44,896 bases of DNA from Deltaproteobacteria bacterium. Lineage in GTDB: Bacteria > Desulfobacterota > Binatia > UBA12015. The stretch lies in the NCBI GenBank assembly GCA_016874715.1, contig VGTK01000019.1, positions 1 to 44,896 on the forward strand. Reading direction: 5' to 3'. Of this stretch, positions 8,117-15,839 are shown piece after piece. The notes beneath the pieces were generated by a model that was given only the letters and a program-made list of their open reading frames with translations, was not told the origin of the DNA and ran no database searches. Position 1 is the stretch's first letter. Each line of letters begins with the position of its first letter. Position numbers and translations under genes: made by a program.

Positions 8117-8146
8117 TTGACAACGCGAACGCGCCGGCGCCAATCT
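8117..8146 (+). promoter_or_regulatory. Possible promoter for a near-leaderless O-methyltransferase mRNA
   Basis: A consensus TTGACA (8117-8122) is followed after 18 bases by a weak CAATCT (8141-8146). The GTG start lies at 8153, where transcription would begin, and no ribosome-binding site precedes it. The -10 is poor, so this is tentative. Confidence 0.35.
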
Positions 8147-8152
8147 CGGCGG

Positions 8153-8827
8153 GTGCCCGACAAGTTCGTCAGCCTCACGCCGGAGCTCTACGCGTACGTG
8201 CTCGAGCACCGCTCCGAGCGCGATCCGGTGCTCGCGGAGCTGATCGCGGAGACCGGCAAGCTCGGCGGCCTGTCGATGATGCAGATCGCTCCCGAGCAGG
8301 GCGCCTTTCTCACGCTCCTGGCGCGTATCACGAACGCGACGAGCGCGATCGAGGTCGGGACGTTCACCGGGTACTCCGCGATCTCGATCGCGCGCGGGCT
8401 CGCGCCGGGCGGGCGGCTTCTGTGCTGCGAGGTCAGCGAGGAATGGACCGCGATCGCGCGCGACTTCTGGACGCGTGCCGGAGTCGACGACAGGATTCGC
8501 CTCGAGATTCGCCCTGCCGCCGAGACGCTGCGCGCCCTTCCCGAGAGCGAGACCGTCGACCTCGCATTCATCGACGCCGACAAGGTCAGCTACAGGACGT
8601 ACTACGAGGAGATCCTGAGACGGCTCCGGCCGAACGGGCTCATCGTGCTCGACAACGTTCTCTGGGGTGGCAGTGTGGTAGATGAAACCGACCAGAAGGA
8701 CGACACGGTCGCGATCCGAGCCCTGAACGACTTCGTCGCGTCGGACCCGCGGGTCGAGTGCGTGATGGTTCCGATCGCCGACGGGCTACTGCTGACGCGC
8801 AAGCGCGCGGTGGGGGAGATTCGATGA
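8153..8827 (+). CDS. Cation-dependent O-methyltransferase (caffeoyl-CoA OMT-like)
   Basis: 224 residues, the usual length of family PF01596. The SAM-binding fold is clear: AIEVGTFTGYSAISIARGL (motif I), CCEVSEEW, VDLAFIDADKVSYRTYYEEIL, and LIVLDNVLWGGSVVD, with acidic residues placed for a divalent metal. It should transfer a methyl group from SAM to a catechol-like hydroxyl; the acceptor is unknown. GTG 8153 is chosen because homology begins with LTPELYAYV soon after. The stop overlaps the ATG of the bcp gene (ATGA, 8824-8827). Confidence 0.9.
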   Translation: MPDKFVSLTPELYAYVLEHRSERDPVLAELIAETGKLGGLSMMQIAPEQGAFLTLLARITNATSAIEVGTFTGYSAISIARGLAPGGRLLCCEVSEEWTAIARDFWTRAGVDDRIRLEIRPAAETLRALPESETVDLAFIDADKVSYRTYYEEILRRLRPNGLIVLDNVLWGGSVVDETDQKDDTVAIRALNDFVASDPRVECVMVPIADGLLLTRKRAVGEIR

Positions 8828-9282
8828 TCTGCGAGGGAGAGACCGCGCCGGAGTTCTCGGCGCCCACGGCCGACGGCAGCACGCTGTCGCTGTCCGACTT
8901 CCGCGGCCGGGTGCCGCTGGTCCTGTACTTCTACCCGCGCGACAACACGCCGGGCTGCACCAAGGAAGCGTGCAGCTTCCGCGATCACGCGGGGGAGATC
9001 GAGGAGGCGGGCGCGGCGATCGTCGGCGTGAGCATGGACTCCCAGGAAGCGCACCGGAAGTTCATCGCGGACTTCAGCCTCAACTTCCCGCTGGTGTCCG
9101 ATCGCGACGCGACGATCTGCAAGGCCTACGGCGTGGCACGCCTCGGCGGCTGGTTCCCTGCGAAGCGCGTGACGTTCGTCATCGACCGCGAGGGGATCGT
9201 GCGCCGCGTGATCCAGAGCGAGTTCGGGATCGCGAAGCACATCGACGAGGCGCTCGAGGCGCTGCGCGCGTTGCCGCAGTAG
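8824..9282 (+). CDS. bcp: Thiol peroxidase, Bcp/PrxQ type
   Basis: 152 residues, full length for a Bcp-type peroxiredoxin. The thioredoxin fold has the family motif YFYPRDNTPGCTKEACSFRD with peroxidatic Cys45 and a second Cys50 five residues on, as in atypical 2-Cys PrxQ proteins that form an intramolecular disulfide. It reduces hydroperoxides in the cytoplasm with thioredoxin as the likely donor. Its ATG overlaps the stop of the O-methyltransferase, so the pair is cotranslated. Confidence 0.93.
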   Translation: MICEGETAPEFSAPTADGSTLSLSDFRGRVPLVLYFYPRDNTPGCTKEACSFRDHAGEIEEAGAAIVGVSMDSQEAHRKFIADFSLNFPLVSDRDATICKAYGVARLGGWFPAKRVTFVIDREGIVRRVIQSEFGIAKHIDEALEALRALPQ

Positions 9283-9313
9283 AGCGGCTCGGTTCGGCAA
9301 CAGGAGCGTCGGA

Positions 9314-10114
9314 ATGTCGGAGCAGACCGGGCACACCAGCTCGAAGCGACTCACGGGCAAGGTCGCCGCGGTGACGGGAGCCGCGGGCGGCATCGGGCGT
9401 GCGATCTGCGAGCGCCTTGCCGCCGAAGGGGCTCGCGTCGTCGCGGTGGACCTCCGTGCCGGGGACCTCGAGCCGGTAGTGGCCGCCGTACGCGCGCTCG
9501 GCTCGGAGGCGCACGCGGTGGCGGCGGACGTCTCGGTCGCGGCGGACGTCGCGCGCTGGGTCGACGAGGGCGTGCGGCGCTTCGGCGGCATCGACCTGCT
9601 GGTCAACAACGCCGGCATCGAGGGTGTCGTGAAGCCGCTCGAGGAGTATCCCGACGACGTGTTCGACCGCGTGCTGGCGGTCAACGTCCGGGGCGTTTTC
9701 CTCGGCCTCAAGCACGTGCATCCCGCCATGAAGGCGCGCGGCGGCGGCGCGATCGTGAACCTCGCGTCGGTCGCGGGAATCACCGGGAACGGACTCATCA
9801 GCGCGTACATCGCGAGCAAGCACGCGGTGGTCGGCCTCACGCGCGCCGCCGCGACGACGTATCCCGCGGCCGGCATCCGCGTGAACGCGGTGCTGCCGGC
9901 GCCGGTCGAGACGCGCATGATGCGCTCGCTCGAGGAGGGCTTCCTGCCCGGGCAGCCGGCGGCGCTCAAGCAGATGATGGCGTCGCAGATCCCGCTCGGG
10001 CGCTATGCCGAGCCCGCGGAAGTCGCGGGCATCGTCGCGTTCCTGCTCAGCGACGAGGCGGGCTACGTGAACGGCTCGCTGTACACCGTCGACGGCGGCA
10101 TGACGACGTTCTGA
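9314..10114 (+). CDS. Short-chain dehydrogenase/reductase (classical SDR)
   Basis: 266 residues with all classical SDR marks: TGAAGGIG (21-28) for NAD(P), NNAG (98-101), and the catalytic Ser152, Tyr165 and Lys169 (YIASK). The C-terminus NGSLYTVDGGMTTF is typical of FabG and glucose-dehydrogenase-like members. It lies 31 bases after bcp and 162 bases before a HadAB-like dehydratase pair. A role as 3-oxoacyl or 3-hydroxyacyl reductase in the same lipid pathway is plausible but not shown by the sequence. Confidence 0.9.
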   Translation: MSEQTGHTSSKRLTGKVAAVTGAAGGIGRAICERLAAEGARVVAVDLRAGDLEPVVAAVRALGSEAHAVAADVSVAADVARWVDEGVRRFGGIDLLVNNAGIEGVVKPLEEYPDDVFDRVLAVNVRGVFLGLKHVHPAMKARGGGAIVNLASVAGITGNGLISAYIASKHAVVGLTRAAATTYPAAGIRVNAVLPAPVETRMMRSLEEGFLPGQPAALKQMMASQIPLGRYAEPAEVAGIVAFLLSDEAGYVNGSLYTVDGGMTTF

Positions 10115-10276
10115 GCGCCCCCGGCCGGACGTTCCCGGGTGCGGATTCGCTTCCCCGGTAGCCGCGAGAGCCTCTCGCCCCGGCGTCGTCGGTCGACCGA
10201 TCGAACTTGCGCGTGGGCCGGTCCCTGCGCGATGGTAGACCGATCCGCGTCAACCCGTAGGAGGAGCCACCCAGCC

Positions 10277-10732
10277 ATGGCCGAGAACGTCAATCAGCCC
10301 CTCGTGGGCAAGGAGGGGCCGCCGTCGACGGTCCACGTCGACAAGGCGCGCATCCGGCAGTTCGCGAAGGCGGTCGGCCTGACCGATCCCGTGTACTTCG
10401 ACGAGGCCGCGGCGAAGGCCGCCGGCTACCCGAGCCTGATCGCCCCACCGACCCTGCCGATCGCCATCGGCCAGGACAACGAGCCGGGCGGCGGCGCCAT
10501 GCCGGCCGTCAAGTACGACGTGCGGAAGCTGCTGCACGAGGGCACGGAGATCATCTACGACCGGCCGATCTTCGCCGGCGACGTGCTCACCTCGAAGGGC
10601 ATGCTCAAGTCCATCGCGACCCGTGAGGGCAAGAACGGCGTGCGCACCATCTACACGATGGAGAGCGCGTTCTACGACCAGCAGGGCAAGCGCGTGTGCG
10701 CCCTCCTGCTCCGCATCTCGGAGGGACAGTGA
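10277..10732 (+). CDS. MaoC-like dehydratase subunit, HadA type (FAS1-like N-terminal hot-dog)
   Basis: 151 residues from ATG 10277, which follows a good ribosome site (TAGGAGGAG at about 10259-10267). It matches the N-terminal MaoC/FAS1-like hot-dog domain: an N-terminal helix with FAKAVGLTDPVYFDEAAAKAAGYPSLIAPPTLPI, then the strand-rich DRPIFAGDVLTSKGMLKSI. This subunit lacks the catalytic D-x4-H pair and normally works with a MaoC partner encoded next door, as in mycobacterial HadAB. The next gene starts within three bases of its stop, or overlaps it if GTG 10729 is used. Confidence 0.87.
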   Translation: MAENVNQPLVGKEGPPSTVHVDKARIRQFAKAVGLTDPVYFDEAAAKAAGYPSLIAPPTLPIAIGQDNEPGGGAMPAVKYDVRKLLHEGTEIIYDRPIFAGDVLTSKGMLKSIATREGKNGVRTIYTMESAFYDQQGKRVCALLLRISEGQ

Positions 10733-10734
10733 CC

Positions 10735-11148
10735 ATGGCGGCCAAGTGGGAGAGCGTCAACGTCGGAGACGAGCTGCCGAAGTACGTCCACGAGAAGGTC
10801 ACCCGCACGGACCTCGTCAAGTATGCTGGCGCGTCCGGTGACTACAATCCGATGCACCACGACGAGACGCTGGCGAAGGCCGTCGGTCTGCCGTCGGTGT
10901 TCGCCCACGGCATGTTCTCGATGGGCCTGCTGTCGAACGTGCTGGTCGCGTTCGGCGGCGCGGGCAGCGTCAAGCGCTTCGACGTGCAGTTCCGCGCCAT
11001 CACGTGGCCCGAAGATCCGGTGACCTGCACCGGCAAGGTCACGGCGAAGCGCGAGGAGGGCGGTCAGAAGCTGGTCGACGTCGAGATCCAGTGCGAGACC
11101 AAGCCCGGAACGAAGTCGATCATCGGCAGCGCGACGCTCGCGCTGTGA
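10735..11148 (+). CDS. (R)-3-hydroxyacyl-CoA/ACP dehydratase catalytic subunit, HadB/MaoC type
   Basis: 137 residues. The hydratase-2 motif AGASGDYNPMHHDE supplies the catalytic Asp and His, followed by the SVFAHGMFSMGLLSN helix typical of MaoC hot-dog folds. With the preceding HadA-like subunit it should form a heterodimer that dehydrates (R)-3-hydroxyacyl thioesters or hydrates the enoyl form. ATG 10735 is chosen; in-frame GTG 10729 would give a GTGA overlap. The SDR upstream could supply the ketoreductase step. Confidence 0.9.
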   Translation: MAAKWESVNVGDELPKYVHEKVTRTDLVKYAGASGDYNPMHHDETLAKAVGLPSVFAHGMFSMGLLSNVLVAFGGAGSVKRFDVQFRAITWPEDPVTCTGKVTAKREEGGQKLVDVEIQCETKPGTKSIIGSATLAL

Positions 11149-11159
11149 TCTCGCGAAAC

Positions 11160-11223
11160 GGGGCGCGGCTCGCGCCGTGATCGTGCGCCACGGGGCGCGG
11201 CTCGCGCCGTGATCGTGCACCGC
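11160..11223 (+). repeat. Two 32-bp tandem units, each with a perfect hairpin
   Basis: Two near-identical units (11160-11191 and 11192-11223) each contain GGCGCG-GCT-CGCGCC, a 6-bp stem with a 3-base loop (11162-11176 and 11194-11208). They lie just after the HadB-like gene and before the convergent Cys-rich gene. They could act as a tandem terminator or mRNA 3' stabiliser. There is no T run. Confidence 0.8.
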
Positions 11224-11285
11224 GGCGCGCGCGGGGACTCGTCGAACGAGCCTCGCTCGCGCCGCGGTGACCGCGTCGCCTCCTC

Positions 11286-11882
11286 TCAGTGCCCGGCGAA
11301 CGAGTCGCAGAGCGCGGCGACGCAGTCGGTGCCTTCTCCCCGGGGCGTGCCCAGCTTGGCCTTGCAGCTGTTGCAGTCGACCGCCGTGCGACGCTCGACC
11401 GTGCGCTTGCCGAGCGCGCCGATGCGCGTCGCCGTGCCGCAGACGTCGCCCTGGATTCCGGATGGGCCGTCGACGCGCGCGCAGTGCACGAGCTCGCCCG
11501 CGAGTGCTGCGCTGCACTCCGAGCAGTCGTCGACGTGCGCGGTGCGGACGACGGGGCAGGGTAGCGACGGCTTCGGCGCGCACACCTCGACGTTCGCCTC
11601 CTCTCGCGAGCGCGCGCCGCAGGTGCTGCGGACGCCGTCGCGGACGATCGCCCGGACCTCGTCCCTGCGCAGCGAAGACACGTGCGCCTCCCGCCGCGCC
11701 GCGCGGGTGACGCACGAGAGGTACTGGCCGTGGCTACGCCACGACCCGCCGGCGGCGGGACCCGCGCAGGGGCACGCGCCGGCGACGGCGTCGTCTGCGC
11801 CCGCCGCGGCGGCCGTCACAGGAGCGGACGCCGCGACCAGCGCGGCGGCGATCAGCAGCGCCAGGACGGACACCGTTCGCAT
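11286..11882 (-). CDS. Exported cysteine-rich protein, unknown function
   Basis: 198 residues from ATG 11882. An Ala-rich export signal (VSVLALLIAAALVAASAPVTAAA) is followed by a domain with about 14 cysteines, several in CxC or CxxC spacing (ACPCAG, DDCSECSAAL, DCNSCKAKLG). This suggests a disulfide-rich or metal-binding periplasmic or secreted protein. No family was recognised. The 266 bases upstream (11883-12148) hold no gene; they contain only GC-rich sequence with a short repeated TCGCCTTGCCG. Confidence 0.65.
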   Translation of the reverse strand: MRTVSVLALLIAAALVAASAPVTAAAAGADDAVAGACPCAGPAAGGSWRSHGQYLSCVTRAARREAHVSSLRRDEVRAIVRDGVRSTCGARSREEANVEVCAPKPSLPCPVVRTAHVDDCSECSAALAGELVHCARVDGPSGIQGDVCGTATRIGALGKRTVERRTAVDCNSCKAKLGTPRGEGTDCVAALCDSFAGH

Positions 11883-12148
11883 GCAGTGAGGATGGGACGG
11901 TCTGCGGCGGCGGGTCGGGGTGGTGAGGGGGCGTGCGAACGGCATGTCACTCCCGCTCTGCAAGCCCGGGGCCGCCCGCGTGCGCGTGTCCCCGGCCTCG
12001 AGGCGCCCGGCCGCAGGGCAGCCGCGCAACGGTGCGGCCGTCTCTCGCGCCGCTGCGCGACGAAGGCACTCGCCTTGCCGCTCGCGGTGCGCGCGTTCGC
12101 CTTGCCGGCTGCGGCCCCGGCGCTCGCGCACCGTGCGGCCCGCCGTCT

Positions 12149-12850
12149 TCAGCGCGCCCCGGTGGTGCGGCGCGGCGACGGCCGGGCGCCGGACTGCTGC
12201 CCGAGAGCCCTGGCGATCTGGTCGGCGAGCCCGGCAGCGGCGCGGCTCATCGCGGCGACGGCGTTCTCGGTGCCCGGGCCGGCGACGGGCTCGACCAGCG
12301 CCGCGTTACGGTCGAGCAGCACGGCGCCGTCCTGCGGGCTACGCACGCTCCAGCGTGCGTTCAGCTCGACGGTCTCGCCGTGCGTCAGCTCGAAGCGCGA
12401 CACCTCGATCGCCACCGCGAGGTCGGGCTGGTGTGCCAGCGGCCAGGGAAAAGCCCGGATCGGCACGCCCGGCAGACGGAGACGGAGGTTCTGCTCGAGG
12501 ACCGACCGGAAGCCCGCCGCCAGTGGCTCGGCCCAGAGATCGCTGCGGGACTCGTCGATGCGGTTCGCGTCGAGCCGCCACACGATGCCGCGGCGGTCGA
12601 GGTAGGCCGGCAGGTCGACGGGCCCGAGGCCGAGCACGGTCCCGGGCGGCAGCGCGAGCGTGCCGTCGGCGGGAGCGGTGCTCAGGACGAAGAGCCGCGG
12701 CGGATCGTTGCTCGCGCCGAGCAGGTACGAGCAGCCGCTGGCGAGGCACAGCGCGACGGCGGCCAGCAGCAGCGCGGCCGGGGGGAACGGGCGGGGCGAG
12801 AACGGACGCATCGGCATCTCCCGGGTCATTCGCACGTCGTTCGGCGTCAT
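12149..12850 (-). CDS. PqiC-like (ABC-type transport auxiliary) lipoprotein
   Basis: 233 residues. A lipoprotein signal with lipobox LASGC lies near residue 40, followed by YLLGASNDPPRLFVLS and VLGLGPVDLPAYLDRRGIVWRL. That matches the PqiC/DUF330 family (PF03886) of outer-membrane lipoproteins that accompany MCE transporters. The start overlaps the mlaD stop (ATGA), so it is the last gene of the mlaE-F-D operon. It probably docks the MCE tunnel to the outer membrane, as PqiC does for PqiB. Proteobacterial mla operons usually have MlaC and MlaB here instead; mlaC lies elsewhere in this window. Confidence 0.85.
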   Translation of the reverse strand: MTPNDVRMTREMPMRPFSPRPFPPAALLLAAVALCLASGCSYLLGASNDPPRLFVLSTAPADGTLALPPGTVLGLGPVDLPAYLDRRGIVWRLDANRIDESRSDLWAEPLAAGFRSVLEQNLRLRLPGVPIRAFPWPLAHQPDLAVAIEVSRFELTHGETVELNARWSVRSPQDGAVLLDRNAALVEPVAGPGTENAVAAMSRAAAGLADQIARALGQQSGARPSPRRTTGAR

Positions 12851-13770
12851 TCGCGGCCGAAGATCACCTGGTTCGGGTTCTGCTCGAGCGAGTTCGCGAG
12901 CTCGCGGATCGAGCGCGCCGCCGACTCGAGCTCGCGCAGCGTGCGCGACACGTCGTAGGTGAACGGCGAGTCCTGCTGCAGCATGTTGCCGAGATCGACG
13001 GCCACCCGGTCGATCTTCGCGAGCGTCTGCTGCATGCTCTTGCCGAGGTCCTGTACGTCCCTGGCGAGGGGGTCGATGCGCGTGTCGACGCGCTTCGCGA
13101 GCTCGCGAACGCTTGCGAGGGTCTCGTTGAGCTGCCGGGTGACGTCTTGTGTCTGCTGGTCGGCTACGAGGTTGCGGAGGCCGTCCATCGTGTCGTGGAT
13201 CGAGTCGAAGAGGCCCTGCCAGTCGAGCGCCTGCAGCTTCTTGAAGATGTCGTTCGCGGTATGCGCCAGCTGCTCCACGCGTGACGGCACGGTCGGAATC
13301 TGCAGGTAGCCGAGCGTGTCGGGAGCCACCGGCGGCGGGGGCTGCGGCGCGTCGGAGTCGTAGTCGAGCGACACGAAGAGGAGGCCCGTCAGCAGGCTCT
13401 GCGAGACGAGCATGCCGCGCAGCCCGCTGGCGACCGCCTTGCTCACCTCGCCGTCGGTGAAGTGGACGGAGCGTCCGCTGAGGCTCCGGATGCGCGTCGC
13501 GTCCAGACCGATGACCACCGCGATGCGCGGACGCAGCGCCGCCTCGCCCGGCACCAGCAGGATCTGCTCGACGCTGCCGATCTGGACGCCCTTGAACTTG
13601 ACGGGTGCGCCGACGATCAGACCGTCGACCGAATCCTCGAAGTACAGCGCGTAGCGGTACACCGTGCCGAACAGCGACAGCGAGCCGAGTACCACGATGG
13701 CGGCGGCGGCGAGCGCCAGCGCGCCGATGACGAAGGCCCCGATCATGGTGGGGCTGACGCGTCTGTTCAT
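12847..13770 (-). CDS. mlaD: MlaD/MCE-domain lipid transport protein with long helical tail
   Basis: 307 residues against about 183 for E. coli MlaD. One N-terminal membrane helix (IGAFVIGALALAAAAIVVLGSL) is followed by one MCE domain (about residues 40-150: YFEDSVDGLIVGAPVKFKGVQIG). A long helical, coiled-coil-prone tail runs to about 300. The MCE domain should form a hexameric pore on the MlaE permease. The long tail resembles needle-forming MCE proteins that span the periplasm. ATGA overlaps link it to mlaF upstream and to the PqiC-like gene downstream. Confidence 0.9.
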   Translation of the reverse strand: MNRRVSPTMIGAFVIGALALAAAAIVVLGSLSLFGTVYRYALYFEDSVDGLIVGAPVKFKGVQIGSVEQILLVPGEAALRPRIAVVIGLDATRIRSLSGRSVHFTDGEVSKAVASGLRGMLVSQSLLTGLLFVSLDYDSDAPQPPPPVAPDTLGYLQIPTVPSRVEQLAHTANDIFKKLQALDWQGLFDSIHDTMDGLRNLVADQQTQDVTRQLNETLASVRELAKRVDTRIDPLARDVQDLGKSMQQTLAKIDRVAVDLGNMLQQDSPFTYDVSRTLRELESAARSIRELANSLEQNPNQVIFGRE

Positions 13771-14558
13771 GCCGGATGCTCCACGGGCTCAGCGCTGCGG
13801 GTGAGGAAGCGCCGGACCTTCTCTTCGGGACAGTGCTCGACGAGCTGCTTCGGATCGCCGTTCGCGATCATGGTGCGCGTGTCCGCGTCGAGGAACACGG
13901 AGTCGTCGGCGATGGTGAAGATGCTCGCGAGCTCGTGGGTGACGACGACGATCGTCGAGCCCAGGCTGTCGCGCAGCGCGAGGATCAGGTCGTCGAGCAG
14001 GCGCGAGCTGATCGGGTCGAGCCCTGCCGACGGCTCGTCGAAGAACAGGATGTCGGGGTCGAGCGCCATCGCGCGCGCGAGTCCGGCTCGCTTTCGCATG
14101 CCGCCGGAGATCTGCGACGGATAGAAGTCCTCGAAGCCCTTGAGCCCGACCAGCGCGAGCTTCAGGTGCGCGACCTCGCGGATCTCGCGCGGCGCGAGAG
14201 TCGTGTACTCGCCGAGCGGCAGCGCCACGTTCTCGGCGAGCGTCATCGAGCTCCACAGGGCACCCTGCTGGTAGAGCACGCCCATGCGGCGCAGCAGCTC
14301 GTCGCGGTGCTCGGGCGTCGCCCGCGTGAAGCTGTCGCCGTCGTAGAGGATCTCGCCGACGGCGGGCTCGTGCAGGCCGATCATGTGGCGCAGCAGGCTG
14401 CTCTTGCCGCAGCCGCTGCCCCCCATGATCACGAACACGTCGCCACGGCGGACGTCGAAGGTGAGCTCGCGAATCAGGACGAAGTCGCCGTACGCCATGG
14501 TCACGCCGCGCACCGAGATGCGGGGCGCGTCGTTCGTCGCCGTCGGATGCGCCGCCAC
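13767..14558 (-). CDS. mlaF: MlaF ABC-transporter ATPase
   Basis: 263 residues from a GTG start that abuts the mlaE stop. ABC motifs are complete: Walker A GGSGCGKSS, Q-loop in VLYQQGALWSSMT, signature SGGMRKRAGLARA, Walker B DILFFDEPSAGLDP and switch His in VVTHELAS. The GALWSSMTLAENV and SGGMRKR variants are typical of MlaF/Mce ATPases. It powers phospholipid movement through MlaE-MlaD at the inner membrane. Confidence 0.93.
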   Translation of the reverse strand: MAAHPTATNDAPRISVRGVTMAYGDFVLIRELTFDVRRGDVFVIMGGSGCGKSSLLRHMIGLHEPAVGEILYDGDSFTRATPEHRDELLRRMGVLYQQGALWSSMTLAENVALPLGEYTTLAPREIREVAHLKLALVGLKGFEDFYPSQISGGMRKRAGLARAMALDPDILFFDEPSAGLDPISSRLLDDLILALRDSLGSTIVVVTHELASIFTIADDSVFLDADTRTMIANGDPKQLVEHCPEEKVRRFLTRSAEPVEHPA

Positions 14559-15728
14559 TCAGATTCCCAGCACGTCGAAGAGCACGGTGAAGATCGCGTC
14601 GGCGACGATGATCGACACGATGCCGGAGACGACCGCCGACGTCGCCGCGTCTCCGACCGCGCTCGAGCTGCCTGCGCACTGCATGCCACGCAGGCAGCCG
14701 AAGGTCGCGACCAGCGCCCCGAAGAAGACGCTCATGATCAGGCCCGGCAGGCAGTCCAGGAGGCCGATCGCGTTCACCGTCTGGTTCCAGTACTGCGAGA
14801 ACGAGATGTCGAGCATCGACGTGCCGACGACGAATCCGCCCACGATGCCGAGCACGTCGGCGTAGATGCAGAGCAGCGGCATCATCAGGCACAGCGCGAG
14901 AAAGCGCGGCAGGACGAGGAAGTCGAGCGGCGGGATGCCCATCGTGGTGAGCGCGTCGATCTCCTCGTTGACCTTCATCGCACCGAGCTGGGCGGCGAAC
15001 GCGGCGCCGGTGCGCCCCGCCATGATGATCGCGGCCATCAGCGCCCCCATCTGACGCACCATCGCGAGCCCGACCAGATCGGCGACGTAGATCTCCGCGC
15101 CGAACTGGTTCAGCTGCACGGCGCCGACGAAGGCGAGGATCACGCCGACCAGGAAGCTGATCAGCGTGACGATCGGCAGAGCCGCCGCACCCGTGTCTTG
15201 CAGGAACACGGCGAGGTCGACGCTGCGAAACCGCGCGCGTCCGGTCACGAGCCGTCCCATCGCCATCGCCAGCTGCCCGACGAACGTGACGACCGCGCGT
15301 CCGCCGGCGAGCAGCGCGAGGGTGCGCTCGCCCGCACGGGCGAGGAGGCCGACGCGCACCTTCGTGCCCTCGAGTCCGGTCCGCGACGGCACCGCGTGCG
15401 CGAGGTCGAGGAGCCGGACGACCCCTTCGGGCAGGGCGTCGCGCTCGACCGGGATCTCGCGCTCGGCCGACGCCGCCTCGAGGCGGTCGAGGAAGGCGAG
15501 CAGCCCGGTGTCCCACGTGGCGAGGCCGCTCGCGTCGAAGCGCAGCGCGCGCGGGCGCGTGCCGCGGAGCTGCTCGGCAACCGGCTCGACTGCGGGCAGG
15601 CCGCCGCCGAGGCACCAGGCTCCCGCCAGCCGGACCACCATCGTGCCGTCGTGCTCGCGCGCCACGTCGGCGGTCGCTGCGGTCGCGTCGCCGGCCGCGC
15701 CGCGAGCCGGATGTCCCTCGGTGTTCAC
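14559..15728 (-). CDS. mlaE: MlaE permease with N-terminal STAS domain
   Basis: 389 residues from GTG 15728. The C-terminal 260 residues are the MlaE/YrbE permease: FVGQLAMAMGRL, then LPIVTLISFLVGVILAFVG, the MAGRTGAAFAAQLGAMKVNEEIDAL loop, and several membrane helices. The first 110 or so residues form a STAS-like domain (VVRLAGAWCLGG, LRFDASGLATWDTGLLAFLDRL). In E. coli the STAS protein MlaB is separate, so this is an MlaB-MlaE-like fusion. It is the first gene of the mlaE-F-D-pqiC-like operon. The divergent promoter region shared with the FGE gene is 15729-15839. Confidence 0.92.
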   Translation of the reverse strand: MNTEGHPARGAAGDATAATADVAREHDGTMVVRLAGAWCLGGGLPAVEPVAEQLRGTRPRALRFDASGLATWDTGLLAFLDRLEAASAEREIPVERDALPEGVVRLLDLAHAVPSRTGLEGTKVRVGLLARAGERTLALLAGGRAVVTFVGQLAMAMGRLVTGRARFRSVDLAVFLQDTGAAALPIVTLISFLVGVILAFVGAVQLNQFGAEIYVADLVGLAMVRQMGALMAAIIMAGRTGAAFAAQLGAMKVNEEIDALTTMGIPPLDFLVLPRFLALCLMMPLLCIYADVLGIVGGFVVGTSMLDISFSQYWNQTVNAIGLLDCLPGLIMSVFFGALVATFGCLRGMQCAGSSSAVGDAATSAVVSGIVSIIVADAIFTVLFDVLGI

Positions 15729-15839
15729 GCCGTCCGCTCGCTCGCGCCTCCCTTACCCCAAAATCGCCGCCCGACAAAGGTCGCGGTCCGGCGCGCGATG
15801 CCGCTTGTGACGCGCACCCGCGGCCGCTAAGCGCGCTCG

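Noticed and set aside
4971..8120. A 1049-codon open frame on the plus strand
   Set aside because: It crosses mlaA, mlaC and the propeller gene in the wrong frames and is Arg-rich nonsense typical of GC-rich shadows. Only the short stretch from 6681 is real.
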